64,000 bases of DNA from Trichuris trichiura (Eukaryota; Nematoda; Enoplea; Trichinellida; Trichuridae): the NCBI GenBank assembly GCA_037903355.1, contig JBAJFE010000062.1, positions 62,001-126,000 of the forward strand, in the 5' to 3' direction. Positions within the stretch are counted from its first letter, which is position 1. Every line of letters starts with the position of its first letter. Of the stretch, positions 1-10,558 are shown in pieces. The position numbers and the translations under genes were made by a program. The notes beneath the pieces are model-generated. The model had not been told where the DNA came from. It did not search any database and worked only from the letters and a program-made list of their open reading frames with translations.

Positions 1-434
1 TCTGATTCTCTTATTACGCAAAGCTTGTAGAGCTTATCATGCCCCCTTATCAGAGCTGATTTGGCTGCAGCGAAAAAGTTGAGATAGTTTTCAAGTAGGA
101 TAAATGAACAGTTTACAGATTAAGAAAGTAAACTACTTAAGGGGTCGAGACGAAACCACAAAGGATGAAGAAATATAAGGTAAGTTGTCAAGTACACAAA
201 TACAATAAAACAGGGGACGAAAGCTAATGGATAAAATGAACTAAGCGATAAGGTTAAAGAACTAAATTAAAGCAGATGAAGTCTACTAATGTTGTCAAAT
301 CAGCTTAAATATTCAATAAAGAGATATAACGCACGTAGGAACACACACCTGGTTGGCAATTCAGAAAATGTATGATTCATTGCGTTAGTAAACTTTCAAA
401 GCATATTGATATACTTTGTGGTATTCTGTTAAAA

Positions 435-680
435 CTAAACTGTTCGTAGCAAAAGACCGTGTGATATCTGAACATCGAAAAAAGAGAATATGTTTCCTTG
501 TGCAGCATACTGTATGATGACGATCAGCGGTGCCAACGAGCGGATATCAAGTTCGCAATATACGCAGAGGCTTACGGTTTTCTGGTGGTCGTCAGGAAGT
601 CGTTTAAATTCTAATTTCATTCTCTGCCTTGAGAAGAACACGCTATTTCCTTTCAAAGGTGTCACAATAACAACAACCAT
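435..680 (-). CDS. Family X small protein, copy X1 (hypothetical)
   Basis: Proposed two-exon gene: 680-576 and 509-435, with a 66-base intron (GTAAGC donor, CATACAG acceptor). The product would be about 59 residues, beginning with a short hydrophobic stretch (MVVVIVTP) followed by a basic segment containing SRQRMK. Copies at 9020-9259 and 16877-17092 keep the same frame, the same donor and acceptor and no indels in exon 1, while surrounding sequence has indels. In copy X3 the unspliced frame hits a stop at the acceptor, so splicing is needed there. The function is unknown. An upstream in-frame ATG present in X2 is CTG here, so this copy would start later. Confidence 0.4.
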   Translation of the reverse strand: MVVVIVTPLKGNSVFFSRQRMKLEFKRLPDDHQKTVSLCVYCELDIRSLAPLIVIIQYAAQGNIFSFFDVQISHGLLLRTV

Positions 681-689
681 TGTTAGAGC

Positions 690-1560
690 CCGCCCTAAGA
701 ACAGTCCTACATTCCTTATTTAAGAACATAAGTCAATGTTTGAGCCAACCTGATTCTGATTTAAGTTAGAGAAAAACACAAGTTCCGCTTGAACTCAAGC
801 GATGGAGTTTGCTCCAAAACTTCGTGTGGTCTAACGTTATGGAATTAGTTATTTTTGAGAATACCCCCACTTCATTGGCATTTGTGGTTTGGAAAAAAAC
901 AACTGATTTCCCATTGTCTGCAGGATGCTTTTTTGTGCTCAGCCTATTGCATTACTTCAGCTTAGATTGACTACTGCAAGCATGTGTGATGACCCAGTCT
1001 ACTACCCGTTCAGCATAGTAAAACAAGAGCAGTTACGAAGGAAGTTTGATAGATCTGCAATGGTGAGAAGGACGACTTCTGAGCTGACGTTTAAAAGACA
1101 AATTGGGCTGCTATTCCAACTTTTATAAAATGTATACCGTGCTTATAAACAGTAAAACATTTCGTACTCAATGCGTCTTCTTTGAGTGGTCGTGCTTAAT
1201 TTCTCGTCGCTTTGAAACAACAGATTAGCAGGATGTATCACGCCGGGAGCAAGACTTAAAGCATCTCAGAAAAAGAAAATTTTCTAATGCATTTTGCTAT
1301 TCTTTCCGCGGGGTCGTTTGCCATGTATTAAATATTGCTGGGAAGTCCTTCGATCAGCTGCCGACGAGGTATGATTTAAACGTTCAACACAATCAAAGGT
1401 TACTGTATCAGTTCATACGTGAAAACTGTAAACTTGAAAAGAACTATTTCAAACTGCAAGCATAAGCGGAAAAAACAAATGTTCACTCCTTATATGGCGC
1501 TCTGGCTAGCAATACACATTTAATCAGCTGGTAATCGATGCTATTCATCAAATATTGGCC
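690..1560. other. Non-coding part of unit A1
   Basis: No gene supported. The sequence recurs at about 9250-9830 and 17110-17960 with scattered substitutions and indels, and short open frames here are not preserved between the copies. Confidence 0.6.
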
Positions 1561-1569
1561 ACTTTTGGA

Positions 1570-1880
1570 AAACTCCTACCCAAAGCATTGGTCCAAGAGA
1601 ATCGGTTGCATATTTAGTGCTGTTTCTATGGTTGCGAGGATTTAATTTTGTCAGCCTGTTATCTGTCACATGTTGTCAATGGCGTAGATCAGCGTGCTGT
1701 AAGAAAAAGGAAGATTCAGAGGTACACGTTGAATTGGAAGTTTCGTCGCCAACCAGTTCAGCTACACCGGTTGCAAAGGAGCCCTCACCAGCAATCAGTC
1801 TGGAATCACTGTGACCTATGGAACCTATAGTAAAACCAATGCAAGGTTGGTATGACCCCAAATCGGGCAATGCCAGGGCG
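1570..1880 (+). pseudogene. Decayed copy of the A4 membrane-protein gene
   Basis: Closely matches exon 1 of the gene at 17973-18858, including the cysteine/basic stretch after the membrane segment (SACCKKKEDSEVHVELE). The start ATG of the intact copy is not present here, and an in-frame TGA at about 1810 follows SLESL, where the intact copy continues with SPSPMDKRM. The segment encoding the motif QGWYDP is still recognisable but out of register with a usable frame. No matching second exon was found. I therefore call it a pseudogene. Confidence 0.7.
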
Positions 1881-2130
1881 AATTCTAAAATCGAAACTGT
1901 AACAGCTTACGCGAAAGCTGTCATAACCGGTCATGAGGGGCGGATATGTTGGAAACTCGCCAACGCCTGAGGCGATACTTGTTTGATTTATATGGTCCAT
2001 CACAGGCACGTTCAGTCTTTATTGCGTCACTTGCTTTTCGGTGTTTTATGATACGATTAAACGTACGGTCACTTACGTTCTGTCGAGCCAGCGCTCTCCC
2101 AAATATCATACCGCTTTTTTGCTGACATTT

Positions 2131-2341
2131 AGTGGCGCCTCAGGCCAGGATACACGAGCATACGTTCCCGTTTCCGACGTTCATCACCGAAGCCTATCCC
2201 GTCATGTCAGTCAACGGAAGTTCTGAAAACACGGACGAAATGGTTGGAAAAACTTATCAACTACGTGACTTGCCTGAGGAAGGAGAGGCTCACGACAAAA
2301 TCATCTTGGTCAAACGACGATCCTTCGAACCCGTAGCGTAA
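2131..2341 (+). CDS. Possible terminal exon, unknown protein
   Basis: An open frame follows a good acceptor (pyrimidine-rich tract ending 'acatttag') and ends at a TAA at 2339-2341. A polyadenylation signal AATAAA lies about 25 bases downstream (near 2361). The peptide is acidic and polar in the middle (NTDEMVGK, LPEEGEAHDK) and ends in SFEPVA. No family is recognised and no second copy exists in the other A units, so selection cannot be judged. It may be the last exon of a decayed gene whose upstream exons are lost. Confidence 0.25.
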
Positions 2342-2344
2342 AAA

Positions 2345-3258
2345 ATGGACACGAGATGAGCAATAAATTTTTTGAGCAGCTGACGAAGTCCATGGTGACG
2401 TCAGTGTCACAGGTCGCATCGCACCATACTGCTGGGTTGTACCGGCTTCAAACTGACATTAATTCGCTGAACTCCAGTTGAACTTAGGCTACTATTGTTA
2501 CAAGTCTCATTCGTTACAAGGCTTAGAAAAACTGGCTTCGATTATAAGTGTTTAAACTCTTAAACTTAATTACAGTGCACATAACTGTATTCAGGCTATC
2601 AAAAAATGTAAATAGGCTAAACAAATGTTACGCTCTCTACTAATCAACAGACATTGCCAATAAATTATATTGAAAACTGTCAAGCAGCTAACTTAGATTA
2701 CTGAAAAAGTGATGTCGTGCAGCCACAAATGTTCCACATTTTTCAGTCATATTGTGTCATGATAACTTCTTGAAAAAACATCATACAGTTACTATAATAT
2801 TCATTGGCAACGCAATGTACATTTGAGTTTTGGAAGCAAAAGTAAGAAAATAAGTACTAAACGCCATCACAATACATTGTGCAGACACACGGATAATCAT
2901 TAAACTGCTTAAGTCGGATAAACACTATCGCCAGGAATTGCTGGAAAGCTTGCAAAGTGAATGTTCTATAGCATAGCAGTTTGCATAACTTTTCAGGATT
3001 TCCATTATTAATCGACTGCAAAGCAGTACCATTCGACGATTTGCATAACAACTGTGAAAGAACAAAGGTTACTGCTCTAAGCCACTATTGAAGGGGAGAC
3101 GGTGCAAGACGACTTACAATTAGCCGTTCTTTTTACGCTCCCATCTTTTGAATACTGGCAGCATTTTGCAAGTTGAGGTGGGCTTTGTGTCGATACTGAA
3201 AGTCATTACTTCATCACTAAGCAAAACTGCAGCCTCCTTAATGAGATGTCTTAGAAAG
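2345..3258. other. Upstream region of peptide gene S1
   Basis: No gene supported. From about 2690 it matches the sequence in front of the S-family copies at 7545-7970 and 10090-10510, ending in a shared TATA box. Confidence 0.6.
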
Positions 3259-3261
3259 CAG

Positions 3262-3268
3262 TATATAA
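3262..3268 (+). promoter_or_regulatory. TATA box of S1
   Basis: TATATAA lies 45 bases before the ATG at 3307. The identical element is at 7979-7985 and 10514-10520 in the other S copies, inside a conserved block 'agcagtatataagag'. Spacing fits a transcription start near 3290-3295 and a very short leader. Confidence 0.7.
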
Positions 3269-3306
3269 GAGGATATCTCTGGGCATCGGCAGATCACATG
3301 AGAATA

Positions 3307-4076
3307 ATGCAGCTATCACTTGCTTTTGCCATAGCTATCCTCTTCTGCGCTGTAATGTCTGCAACGGAAGCGCAGGAAATTGAAAGCGTAAGTTTTAGTC
3401 CGAATCGCACACTCCGCTAAGCAAAATCTTTAGTTGTTTAATTTTACTATTCGACTTCACAAGTCTTTTAGAAAATTTTTAAAACGCTGCCTAACAACGC
3501 TTGCATGCTAGTGTCTGATTATTTTAGCAAGTCATCTCCGGGGAAGCGATCAGAATGTGCAGATCGTCGGTGCGTTGCGTTAGGGTGAAAAGAATGTGGT
3601 TAAAGTCAAGGGGTAAAAGTGATCTTGACGCCTACTACGACTGTGTGAACGCTTGTATTAAAAGTGAGCATTTTCCTTTATTCGACTTCGTACTTTACTC
3701 TCAGGCAAAGAGTTTAAAGTTTTCAATGTTTTGAATGGAGGAGAGCAATAAGTTAAAATTTCCAATGCGCAGCAAGGCGACGTCGCACTCAGCTGTTATG
3801 TAGCTGTATGTTTAGCGTGAGAAAATTTTGAATTAACAAATTAGTAACTTACAGCACAAGAAGTGCGAACGTTAGTTTACTGTTTATCATGGGCTTCCAA
3901 ACTACCCAAAAAAACATAAATCATTTTTAAAGCGACCCGCTGGAGAAAACTTTAGGCACCAAACAAGTTTAGATTAAGCAGTATGTGCAAATGATAACCA
4001 TACAGTGCTGTACAACACGCATTCATTTCCCGCTTTACTGTTTGTAGAATTAAAGAGTCTGACAGCGTCTTCCTGA
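3307..4076 (+). CDS. Secreted four-cysteine peptide S1
   Basis: Three exons: 3307-3387, 3528-3663 and 4048-4076, joining in phase to an 81-residue product. Exon 1 encodes only the signal peptide (MQLSLAFAIAILF... ending near SATEAQ). Exon 2 encodes the mature core with cysteines spaced C-x5-C-x21-C-x3-C and the motif KRMW. Exon 3 adds a short tail ending in TASS. Introns have GTAAGT and GTGAGC donors and TTTTAG and TTTGTAG acceptors. I chose ATG 3307 rather than 3298 because only 3307 is conserved in copies S2 and S3. The gene at 42273-42933 has the same exon plan, the same 136-base exon 2 and the same cysteine spacing at the ends, so this is a family. A secreted antimicrobial or host-directed peptide is possible, but that is inference. 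Confidence 0.7.
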
Positions 4077-4834
4077 GACAACCCTGGTGAAGTCACTGGA
4101 TGAAACTGTGAAACCGGAATGTTGGTTTTGTGAAACCATCAGTAAAGCTTCAATCCTTCTTAATGTACTGAATAGCATTTTAGCATGGCTGCGAACAAGT
4201 GGTTTCCTCTGTTAACTAATATGTGTTGGAAATGGTTTTCAAATGGCGATAGAGTAGTTCAATGTATATTTTAAATATTAATAATATTTACCGTTTAAAT
4301 TGATGAAGCAATCGCATTTGCCAAAGCGAACGTGCATGTAGGAGGAAGATAATATACCGAAAATCTCATACAGCTTGCGTCTACGATTATTTGAGATTGT
4401 TTGGCTTTTGCGAAACACGCGGAATAGTCCCTTTTCGTTTTTCTGATTCTTCTATTACGCAAAGCTTTTACAGCTTGTCATGCTCCGTTATCAGAGCTGA
4501 TTCGGACGCAACGAGAAAGTTGAGATAGTTTTCAAGTAGAATAAATGGCCAGTTTAAAGATTAAGAAAGCGAACTACTGATGAGTTGAGACGAAACCACT
4601 AAGGCTGAAGAGATACAAGGCAAGTTGTCAAGTATATAAACAGTATAGCAGGTAACAAAAGCTAGTGGATAAAATGAAATAAGCGATAAGGTGAAGCAAC
4701 TAAATTAAAGCTGATGAAATCTATTTATGATATCAACATGGCCAGATCAATTTAAATATTCAATAAAGAGATACAACGCGCGTAGAAACACATTCGGTTG
4801 GCAATTAAGAAAATATATGATCCATTGCGTTAGT
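4077..4834. other. S1 3-prime flank and start of unit A2
   Basis: No gene seen. At 4442 the unit text restarts (compare position 1). The unit is cut at about 4835, where Copia sequence begins in the middle of the segment that leads to family X in the other units. Confidence 0.6.
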
Positions 4835-5011
4835 AAACTTTTCTTGCAATGACTGCGAAATGGTGGTGTCCACTGGAGTGAGTTCTTCGCTCGAAGATGG
4901 CGCCTTCTTTTGGCTAATTAGCGTCGTCGGGTGGCTCCTTCCTTGTTCCATCCTGACATGACACTTTGAGGGTTTCTCCCTTGTGACTTCTTGACTAGGC
5001 TCTCTTGTTGT

Positions 5012-6465
5012 TTAGTTCTCAACACGATATGGCTCAGCGCGTGGTTGTACATTATCCTTGATTGTTAGTCCATTGGGCAAGCAAACTCGGGGGTAACTGT
5101 CAGCATCCAGTCCTTTCTCTGGAAAGGCGACCTTGGATACATATCGTCGACAGCTGCGTATGAGCGATCCCAAGCTTTTTCGTTCAGACTGCTCTCCTTG
5201 AAAGCGCAATTGCGTGACTCAATGACTCCTTACGTGTTGCCCATCCAGATTCACCACCCCTTCCCTTTCAAGGCATATCTGACCAAACAGCCGGTGCGTG
5301 TCCTCAGCTCCTTCGGAACTTCCTTGCAGTTTGGGGATGTGAGTCAGCATTTTACATCCGCACGTTCTAAGATAGCGAACGCTTGGCTTTCGTCCGAACC
5401 AAAGTTCGAAAGGAGTTTTCAGTTCATCGTCGCGATTTGTCACTCGGTTTCTGATATAGGCTGCCGTATTTGTCAGTTCAGCCCGCGCACCATTTGGAAG
5501 ATTAGTACTCTGGACGAGGTCCATTAACGTGCGATTCATTCGCTCTGCAACGCCGTTTTACTGCGGGGTGTAGACCATAGTGCGCTGATGAAAGATGCTA
5601 TGCGCATTGCAGAACGTTTCCCAATTTCTTAGGCAGAATTCAAGTTTATTGTTGGTCCAGATTTTCAGCAGGTTCCTTCCAGTTGGTCGTTCGGCCAACG
5701 TCTTCCACGATTTGAGTCTGCCCAGCACACACGCTTTGCTGCTTAGAAAGAACATACTCACGCACCGCACCGCACTGTCAATGATAGAAAGCGTGTATTT
5801 TGCATTTCCCCAACTTGGTTCATCAAACGGTCCCATAAGGTCCTAATGAACCAGAGCCAAAGGAACGGTTTCCTTTTTGTATTAGTGCAGAAGAATTGTG
5901 TCGAATGGTTGACGCGAGGACTTGCTCTTCAGGCAATCATCACAACTTTTTTGGGGTAGTTGATTTACAGTTAAGACCAATTATAGATTTACTTATGACC
6001 ATTCGCAGAATTCTGTCCTTACTTACATGCATCAATCGCTGATGCCAGATATTCAGGTCGAACATCTTACGCTCTGCAGTACAGTTTTTAAAGACGGTCG
6101 GGTAGTTTTGGCTTGGCGATGTGTTCATGACACACAGACGCCCACGCCTTTTAGCTTCAATCATAAGATTGTTGTCCGCATCGTAGATGCGACAACCTCT
6201 CTTGTCAAAGACTACTTTACCGTCATTTTCAACCGTTTGGGCGACAAACAGGACTCCGCTTTAGATGCCTGGCTCGAAGTTGGTGTTTTCAGCAACAAAT
6301 TCATTGAGACCCTTGTCTCTACTTAATTTAGCCACAACTGTGCCAACATTGGCCATAGAGAACGCTGATCCATCGGCGATTCGAACTTGCGTGTTAGAGA
6401 AACAGTTCCTCTTTCGCTTTGGGAAGTATTGCGCTTCCGGCGACATGTGACGAGTTGTCCCTGAG
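5012..6465 (-). pseudogene. Copia protease and integrase, broken
   Basis: The protease motif IDSGTTRHMS sits near 6440-6465. The pre-integrase motif is at 6164-5940, the catalytic-core start (MGPFDEPSWGN) at about 5836, and the end of the core (ERMNRTLMDLV, then TNTAAYIRNRV) at 5540-5400. A TAA interrupts the frame just before NGVAERMNR, and at least three frame changes separate the pieces. The sequence runs into the acidic linker that precedes reverse transcriptase and then stops at about 4835. Confidence 0.75.
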
Positions 6466-6473
6466 TCAATAAT

Positions 6474-7298
6474 TCAGGCACTTGTCAATTCTGCTGATAT
6501 TGCTCCACAAGACGCAAACAGGTTCGAACGAGAGATCCGAGTTTTTCTGTCTTCAGCAACACCTTTTTTTTGTTTCCAGTGACATAGGTTGCTTTTGCAT
6601 TCTTTAGCGTAATGGCCCTTTTTTGAGCATTTGTAGCAAGTCACATGTGCTCTTCCAAAACTCTTTGCAGCCGACCATGTCGCAGCTGTTGCTCTAGCCG
6701 CGGCTAAAGCCTTCGTGCCTTTGCTCGGGTCGTCGCTTCTTCTCTGTGACTCAGCTAGCAGTCTCTGCTTCACTGTTGCGCGGGAAAATTCTGAAGCTGG
6801 AAGATTTCAAGCAGACACAACGTTGTTCCAGTCGTCAGAGAGTCCACAAATGATTGTCATCGCAATGTAATGGTCGCTTATCTTATCTCCCGTGCTCACA
6901 AGCTCCGTGACCAAATGATTCATAGTTGCCAAATAGCTGTCCATACTTGTATGGCTTTCCAGCTTTTCGGAATACAGTCAACGCCTTAATTGAATCACTC
7001 GAAACTTACTGTCTTTCGGTGCATGTAGCTTCTGAAGTTCTACCCAAACTTCCTTAGGTGAAGACAAATGCTGCACATGCTGTTGTTCTTCGTCACCAAT
7101 TGCTAGGCAAGTCCTAGCGTTTTTCGCTGGCGAGAAGCGTAAAAATGTAGCTTCTCAACGGACTGTGTGTCTGCGGCCTTCCTCTGGCTGCACTGTAGTC
7201 CAGAGGTCAGATTCCATTAGCACAACCTTCATCTGGAAGCCACACGTAGCGTAGTTGAGTCCACTGAGACATGGCATGGGCATATTCGCCACTGACAT
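6474..7298 (-). pseudogene. Copia gag with zinc knuckle, broken
   Basis: The start MSVANMPMP and the stretch around 'MESDLWTTVQP' are typical of Copia-type gag. A CCHC knuckle follows at about 6590-6650. The middle (6780-7150) is interrupted by frameshifts: pieces such as SDDWNNVVSA can be read but not in one frame. Not functional as it stands. Confidence 0.75.
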
Positions 7299-7559
7299 TG
7301 CAATAATGACGGTTACGCTTGCACACACTTACAAGTGAACGTTACCTTCACTGGCGCAGAAACGATGCTGCTGGACCCATAACCATTGTAGAAATTGGAC
7401 AGCGAGTAAGACAGCTTAACTCATAAACAGGCAACACGCGAGTGAAAGGCACAGCACTACAACCAACTAACAAAAGCAGGTTAGACGCTGTAGGAGGGTG
7501 AGTAGGCGTCGTCAGGATGCTCCAACAATCAAAGATATTAATCCGCTAACTCAGATTAC

Positions 7560-7710
7560 TGAAAATGCGATGCCGTGCAGCCACAAATGTTTTGCCATAG
7601 CTATCGTACTCTTAATGCTCATTGGCGCTGTAATGTCTGCCATCAACGGAAGCATTGAATTGCAGGATAAACACTATCGAAAGGAAAGACGCAAAGCGAA
7701 TTTTCTATAG
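7560..7710 (+). pseudogene. Scrambled remnant of an S-family signal exon
   Basis: The sequence 'ttttgccatagctatc' followed by 'gctgtaatgtctgcc' matches exon 1 of S1, but with an internal insertion and then a direct join to sequence that belongs upstream of the gene. It can be read as a short frame ending at 7710, but the downstream exons are absent. It looks like the product of unequal recombination within the array. Confidence 0.5.
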
Positions 7711-8021
7711 TTTTGCGTAGCTTTCCAGGATTTCCATTATTAGTCGACTGCAAAGCAGTACCATTGAACTTTGCATGGCAAGTGCGAAAGAATGAACGCT
7801 ACTTCTCTAAGCCAACTGAAGGGCAGACGGTTTACAATTATTTTTTCTTTTTACGCTCCCATCATTTTAATACTAGCAGCATTTTGCAATTCGAACTTTT
7901 GTGTCGATACTGAAAGTCAATACCTCGTCGCTAAGCAAAACTGCAGCCCTCCTTAATGAGATGTCTTAGAAAGCAGTATATAAGAGTGTTTCTCTGGGCA
8001 TTGGCAGATCACATCAGAAAT

Positions 8022-8225
8022 ATGCAACTATCGCTTGTTTTTGCCATAGCTATTCTCTTTTCCGCTGTAATGTCTGTAACGGAAGCTCAGGTAACTGAGA
8101 ACGTTTGTTTTAGAAATCGTTTAAATAAGCAAAATGTTTGCTTGCTTAATTTTACTATTTGACTGGTGAAGCCACTGAATGAAACTGTGAAACCGGAATG
8201 TTGGTTTTGTGAAACCATCAGTAAA
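8022..8225 (+). pseudogene. S-family copy S2, exons 2 and 3 deleted
   Basis: TATA box at 7979-7985 and signal exon at 8022-8102 (MQLSLVFAIAILFSAVMS) are intact. The splice donor GTAAGT of S1 and S3 is GTTTGT here. From about 8162 the sequence jumps to what in S1 lies at 4085, so exon 2, intron 2 and exon 3 are missing. Read without splicing, the frame ends at 8162. A short signal-peptide-only product could still be made, but I call this a pseudogene. Confidence 0.75.
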
Positions 8226-8349
8226 GCTTCAATCCTTCTTAATGTACTGAATAAGTTTAGCATGGCTCTAAACGAGCGATTTCCTCCGTTAACTAATATG
8301 CGGTGGAAATCATCTTCAAATGGCAGTAGAGTAGTTCAATATATATTTT

Positions 8350-8435
8350 TGAAAATGTGGTTACTTGGTACGGGAGCGTATGTTTTCATTTTGTAAAAGT
8401 TTTATTACGGGAATACTTCCGTAATAAAACTTTCA
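8350..8435. mobile_element. Minimal Penelope-like foldback copy (86 bases)
   Basis: Begins with TGAAAATGTGGTTACTTGG, the end sequence shared with the elements at 22908, 31308 and 54313, and contains a perfect hairpin (15-base arms, 8-base loop, centred near 8411). It is flanked by the 13-base duplications caatatatatttt (8337-8349) and caatatatgtttt (8436-8448). Unit A1 has the empty site near 4258-4275. Confidence 0.75.
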
Positions 8436-9019
8436 CAATATATGTTTTTAACATTAATAATCTTTACCGTTCAAATTTGAGAAGCAATTGCTTTTCGGAA
8501 AAGTGCATATAGCAGGAAGATGAAAGCCGAAAATATTATGCAGGTTGCGTTTACCATTATTTGAGACAAAGCTTTTGCGAAGCACACGGAATAGTTCTTT
8601 CGTTTTTCCAATTCTTTTATTTGGCACAGCTTTTATAGCTTATCATGCTCCGTTACCAGAGCTGATTCGGACGCAACGAGAAAGTGAGATAGTTTTCAAG
8701 TGGAATAAATGGACAAAAGATTAAGAAAGTGAACACTGATTTGAACGAAACCACTATGAAGAAATATATGGCAAGTTGTAAAGTACATAAATAGGCAGAG
8801 GACGAAAACTATATAAAATAAATTAAGCGATAAGGCTGAAGAACTAAACTGAGGCTGATGAAACTTCTGGTACTAATGTGGTCAAAGCAGGAGATATGCG
8901 CGTAGACTTGGCAATTTAGAAAATATATGACCCATTACGTTACTCAACTTTCAAATCATATTGATATGCTTTACGATATTTTGTCAAAACTGAACTGTTC
9001 GTAGCAAAATGGTAAACGA

Positions 9020-9259
9020 TTAGTGAACTTCGAACAAAGCGAATATGTTTCCTTGTGCAGCATACTGTATGACGACGATCAGTGGTCCCAACGAACAGAT
9101 ATGAGGTTTGCAACATATGCAGAGGCTTACGGTTTTCTGGTGGTCGTCAAGAAGTCGTTTAAGTACTGATTTCATTCTCTGCCTTGAGAAGAACACGCTA
9201 TTTCCTTTCCAGGATGTCACAAAGACAAACGCCAGTGTTAGAGCCCACCCTAAGAACAT
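9020..9259 (-). CDS. Family X small protein, copy X2 (hypothetical)
   Basis: Exons 9259-9131 and 9064-9020 with a 66-base intron, giving 57 residues. The N-terminus MFLGWALTLAFVFVTSW resembles a signal peptide or membrane anchor. It is followed by a basic region (SRQRMKSVLKRLL) and a short tail ending FALFEVH. Both splice sites and the phase are shared with copies X1 and X3. This is the best-preserved copy because it alone has the upstream ATG. If the intron were retained, the frame would stay open and add 22 residues with several cysteines. Function unknown. Confidence 0.45.
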   Translation of the reverse strand: MFLGWALTLAFVFVTSWKGNSVFFSRQRMKSVLKRLLDDHQKTVSLCICCKPHICSLGPLIVVIQYAAQGNIFALFEVH

Positions 9260-9825
9260 TCCTGCATTCCTTATTTAAGAACATAAGTCAATGCTTGAGC
9301 CAATCTGATTCTGATTTAAGGTAGAGAAAAAGACAAGTTCCACTTGAACTGAAGTGATGGAGTTCGCTTCAAAACCTCGTGTGGTCTAACTTTATGGAAT
9401 TAGTAATTTTTGAGAATACGCACACTTCATTGGCACTTGTAGGTTGGAGAAAAGCAGCTGATTTCCCATTGTCTAAAGCATGCCTGTTTTGTGCATTACT
9501 TTAGCTTAAATTGACTACGGCAAGAACGTGTGATGGCGCTGTATATACCCGTTCAGTATAATCAAACAAAGCCAGTCGTGAAAAAAGTTATTGATAAATT
9601 TGCAACGGTAAGAAGGAGGACTCCCGAGCTGACGTTTAAAAGTGAAAATTGACTCCTGTTCCAACTTTTATAAAATGCATGCAAAGATTATAAACAGTAA
9701 AACATTTCGTACTCAACGCGTCTTTTTTGAGTGGTATTGCTTAGTTTCTGGTCACTTTGAAACAACAGATTAACGGGATGTACCGCGCTGGGAGCAAGAC
9801 TTTTAAAGCACCTCAAAAGAAGAAA

Positions 9826-10090
9826 AGTTTGAGGGCTTGTGTATTAGTGGGCTACCGGAAAATAAGGCGGCAACTTCAAGGAGGTCAAGTGGAACTAAAA
9901 CAACAATGCCGGCCATCTTGTCCTGCCCTAGCCTAAGCCTAAGCCTAAACATAACGGAATTCCTCAGCAGGTGTTCCACGGGCCAGTAACCGTTAATAAC
10001 GGGGTCAATCAAACTTCACTGCTTTGTAGTGTTGCGCATTGACCTCTTTGAAGTTGCCTCTTCAACTTCCGTTGGGCCACTAAAACACAA
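9826..10090. other. Foreign 265-base segment replacing the membrane-protein locus in unit A3
   Basis: Up to about 9825 unit A3 follows A1 (its 1290), and from 10091 it follows A1 again (its 2852). The stretch between has no match in the other units and contains the telomere-like run at 9931-9948. It therefore marks a deletion joined through filler DNA. Confidence 0.6.
9931..9948. repeat. Interstitial telomere-type repeat (GCCTAA)3
   Basis: Three perfect GCCTAA units, preceded by one imperfect unit (GCCCTA). This is the complement of TTAGGC, the usual nematode telomere repeat. The run is short. Confidence 0.6.
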
Positions 10091-10513
10091 GGTCCAAAAT
10101 AAGTTCTAAATGCCATCACAATAAACTTTGCAGACGCTCAGCGATAAGCATTAAACTGCTCAAGTCGGATAAACGCTATCGCCAGGAATTGCTGGAAAGC
10201 TTGCAAAGTGAATTTTCTATAGCATAGCAGTTTGCGTAACTTTCCAGTATTTCCATTATTAGTCGACTGCAAAGCAGTACCATTCAACGATTTGCATGGC
10301 AAGTGCGAAAGAACAAACGTTACTGCTCTAAGCCACTATTGAAGGGTAGACGGTGCAACACGACTTACAATTAGCCATTCTTTTTACGCTGCCATCTTTT
10401 GAATACTGCCTGCATTTTGCAAGTCGAAGTAAGCTTTGCGGTGATACTGAAAGTCAATACTTCGTCACTAAGGAAAACTGCAGACCTCCTTAATCAGATG
10501 TCTTAGAAAGCAG

Positions 10514-10520
10514 TATATAA
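10514..10520 (+). promoter_or_regulatory. TATA box of S3
   Basis: TATATAA 39 bases before the ATG at 10559, in the same context as in S1. Confidence 0.65.
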
Positions 10521-10558
10521 GAGGGTATCTCTGGGCATTGGCAGATCACATCGGAATA

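Larger units (their letters stand above)
4835..7500 (-). mobile_element. Copia retrotransposon fragment: gag, protease, integrase
   Basis: On the minus strand, in order from high to low coordinates, it holds a gag start at 7298 (MSVANMPMP), a gag body, a CCHC zinc knuckle (CYKCSKKGHYAKEC) near 6600-6650, a protease DSGTT motif near 6455, a pre-integrase segment (WHQRLMH) near 6060, and an integrase core ending in FELWFGRKPS near 5400. Reverse transcriptase and RNase H are missing, as are recognisable LTRs. Reading frames are broken by frameshifts and stops. It replaces the part of unit A2 that corresponds to about 370-2690 of A1. Confidence 0.85.

Noticed and set aside
925..1128. 67-codon plus-strand frame in unit A1
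   Set aside because: The equivalent positions in A3 and A4 have frameshifts and stops, so there is no sign of coding.
3148..3420. 90-codon frame starting upstream of S1
   Set aside because: The part before 3307 runs through the TATA box and promoter; the conserved start and the splice donor at 3388 define the real exon.
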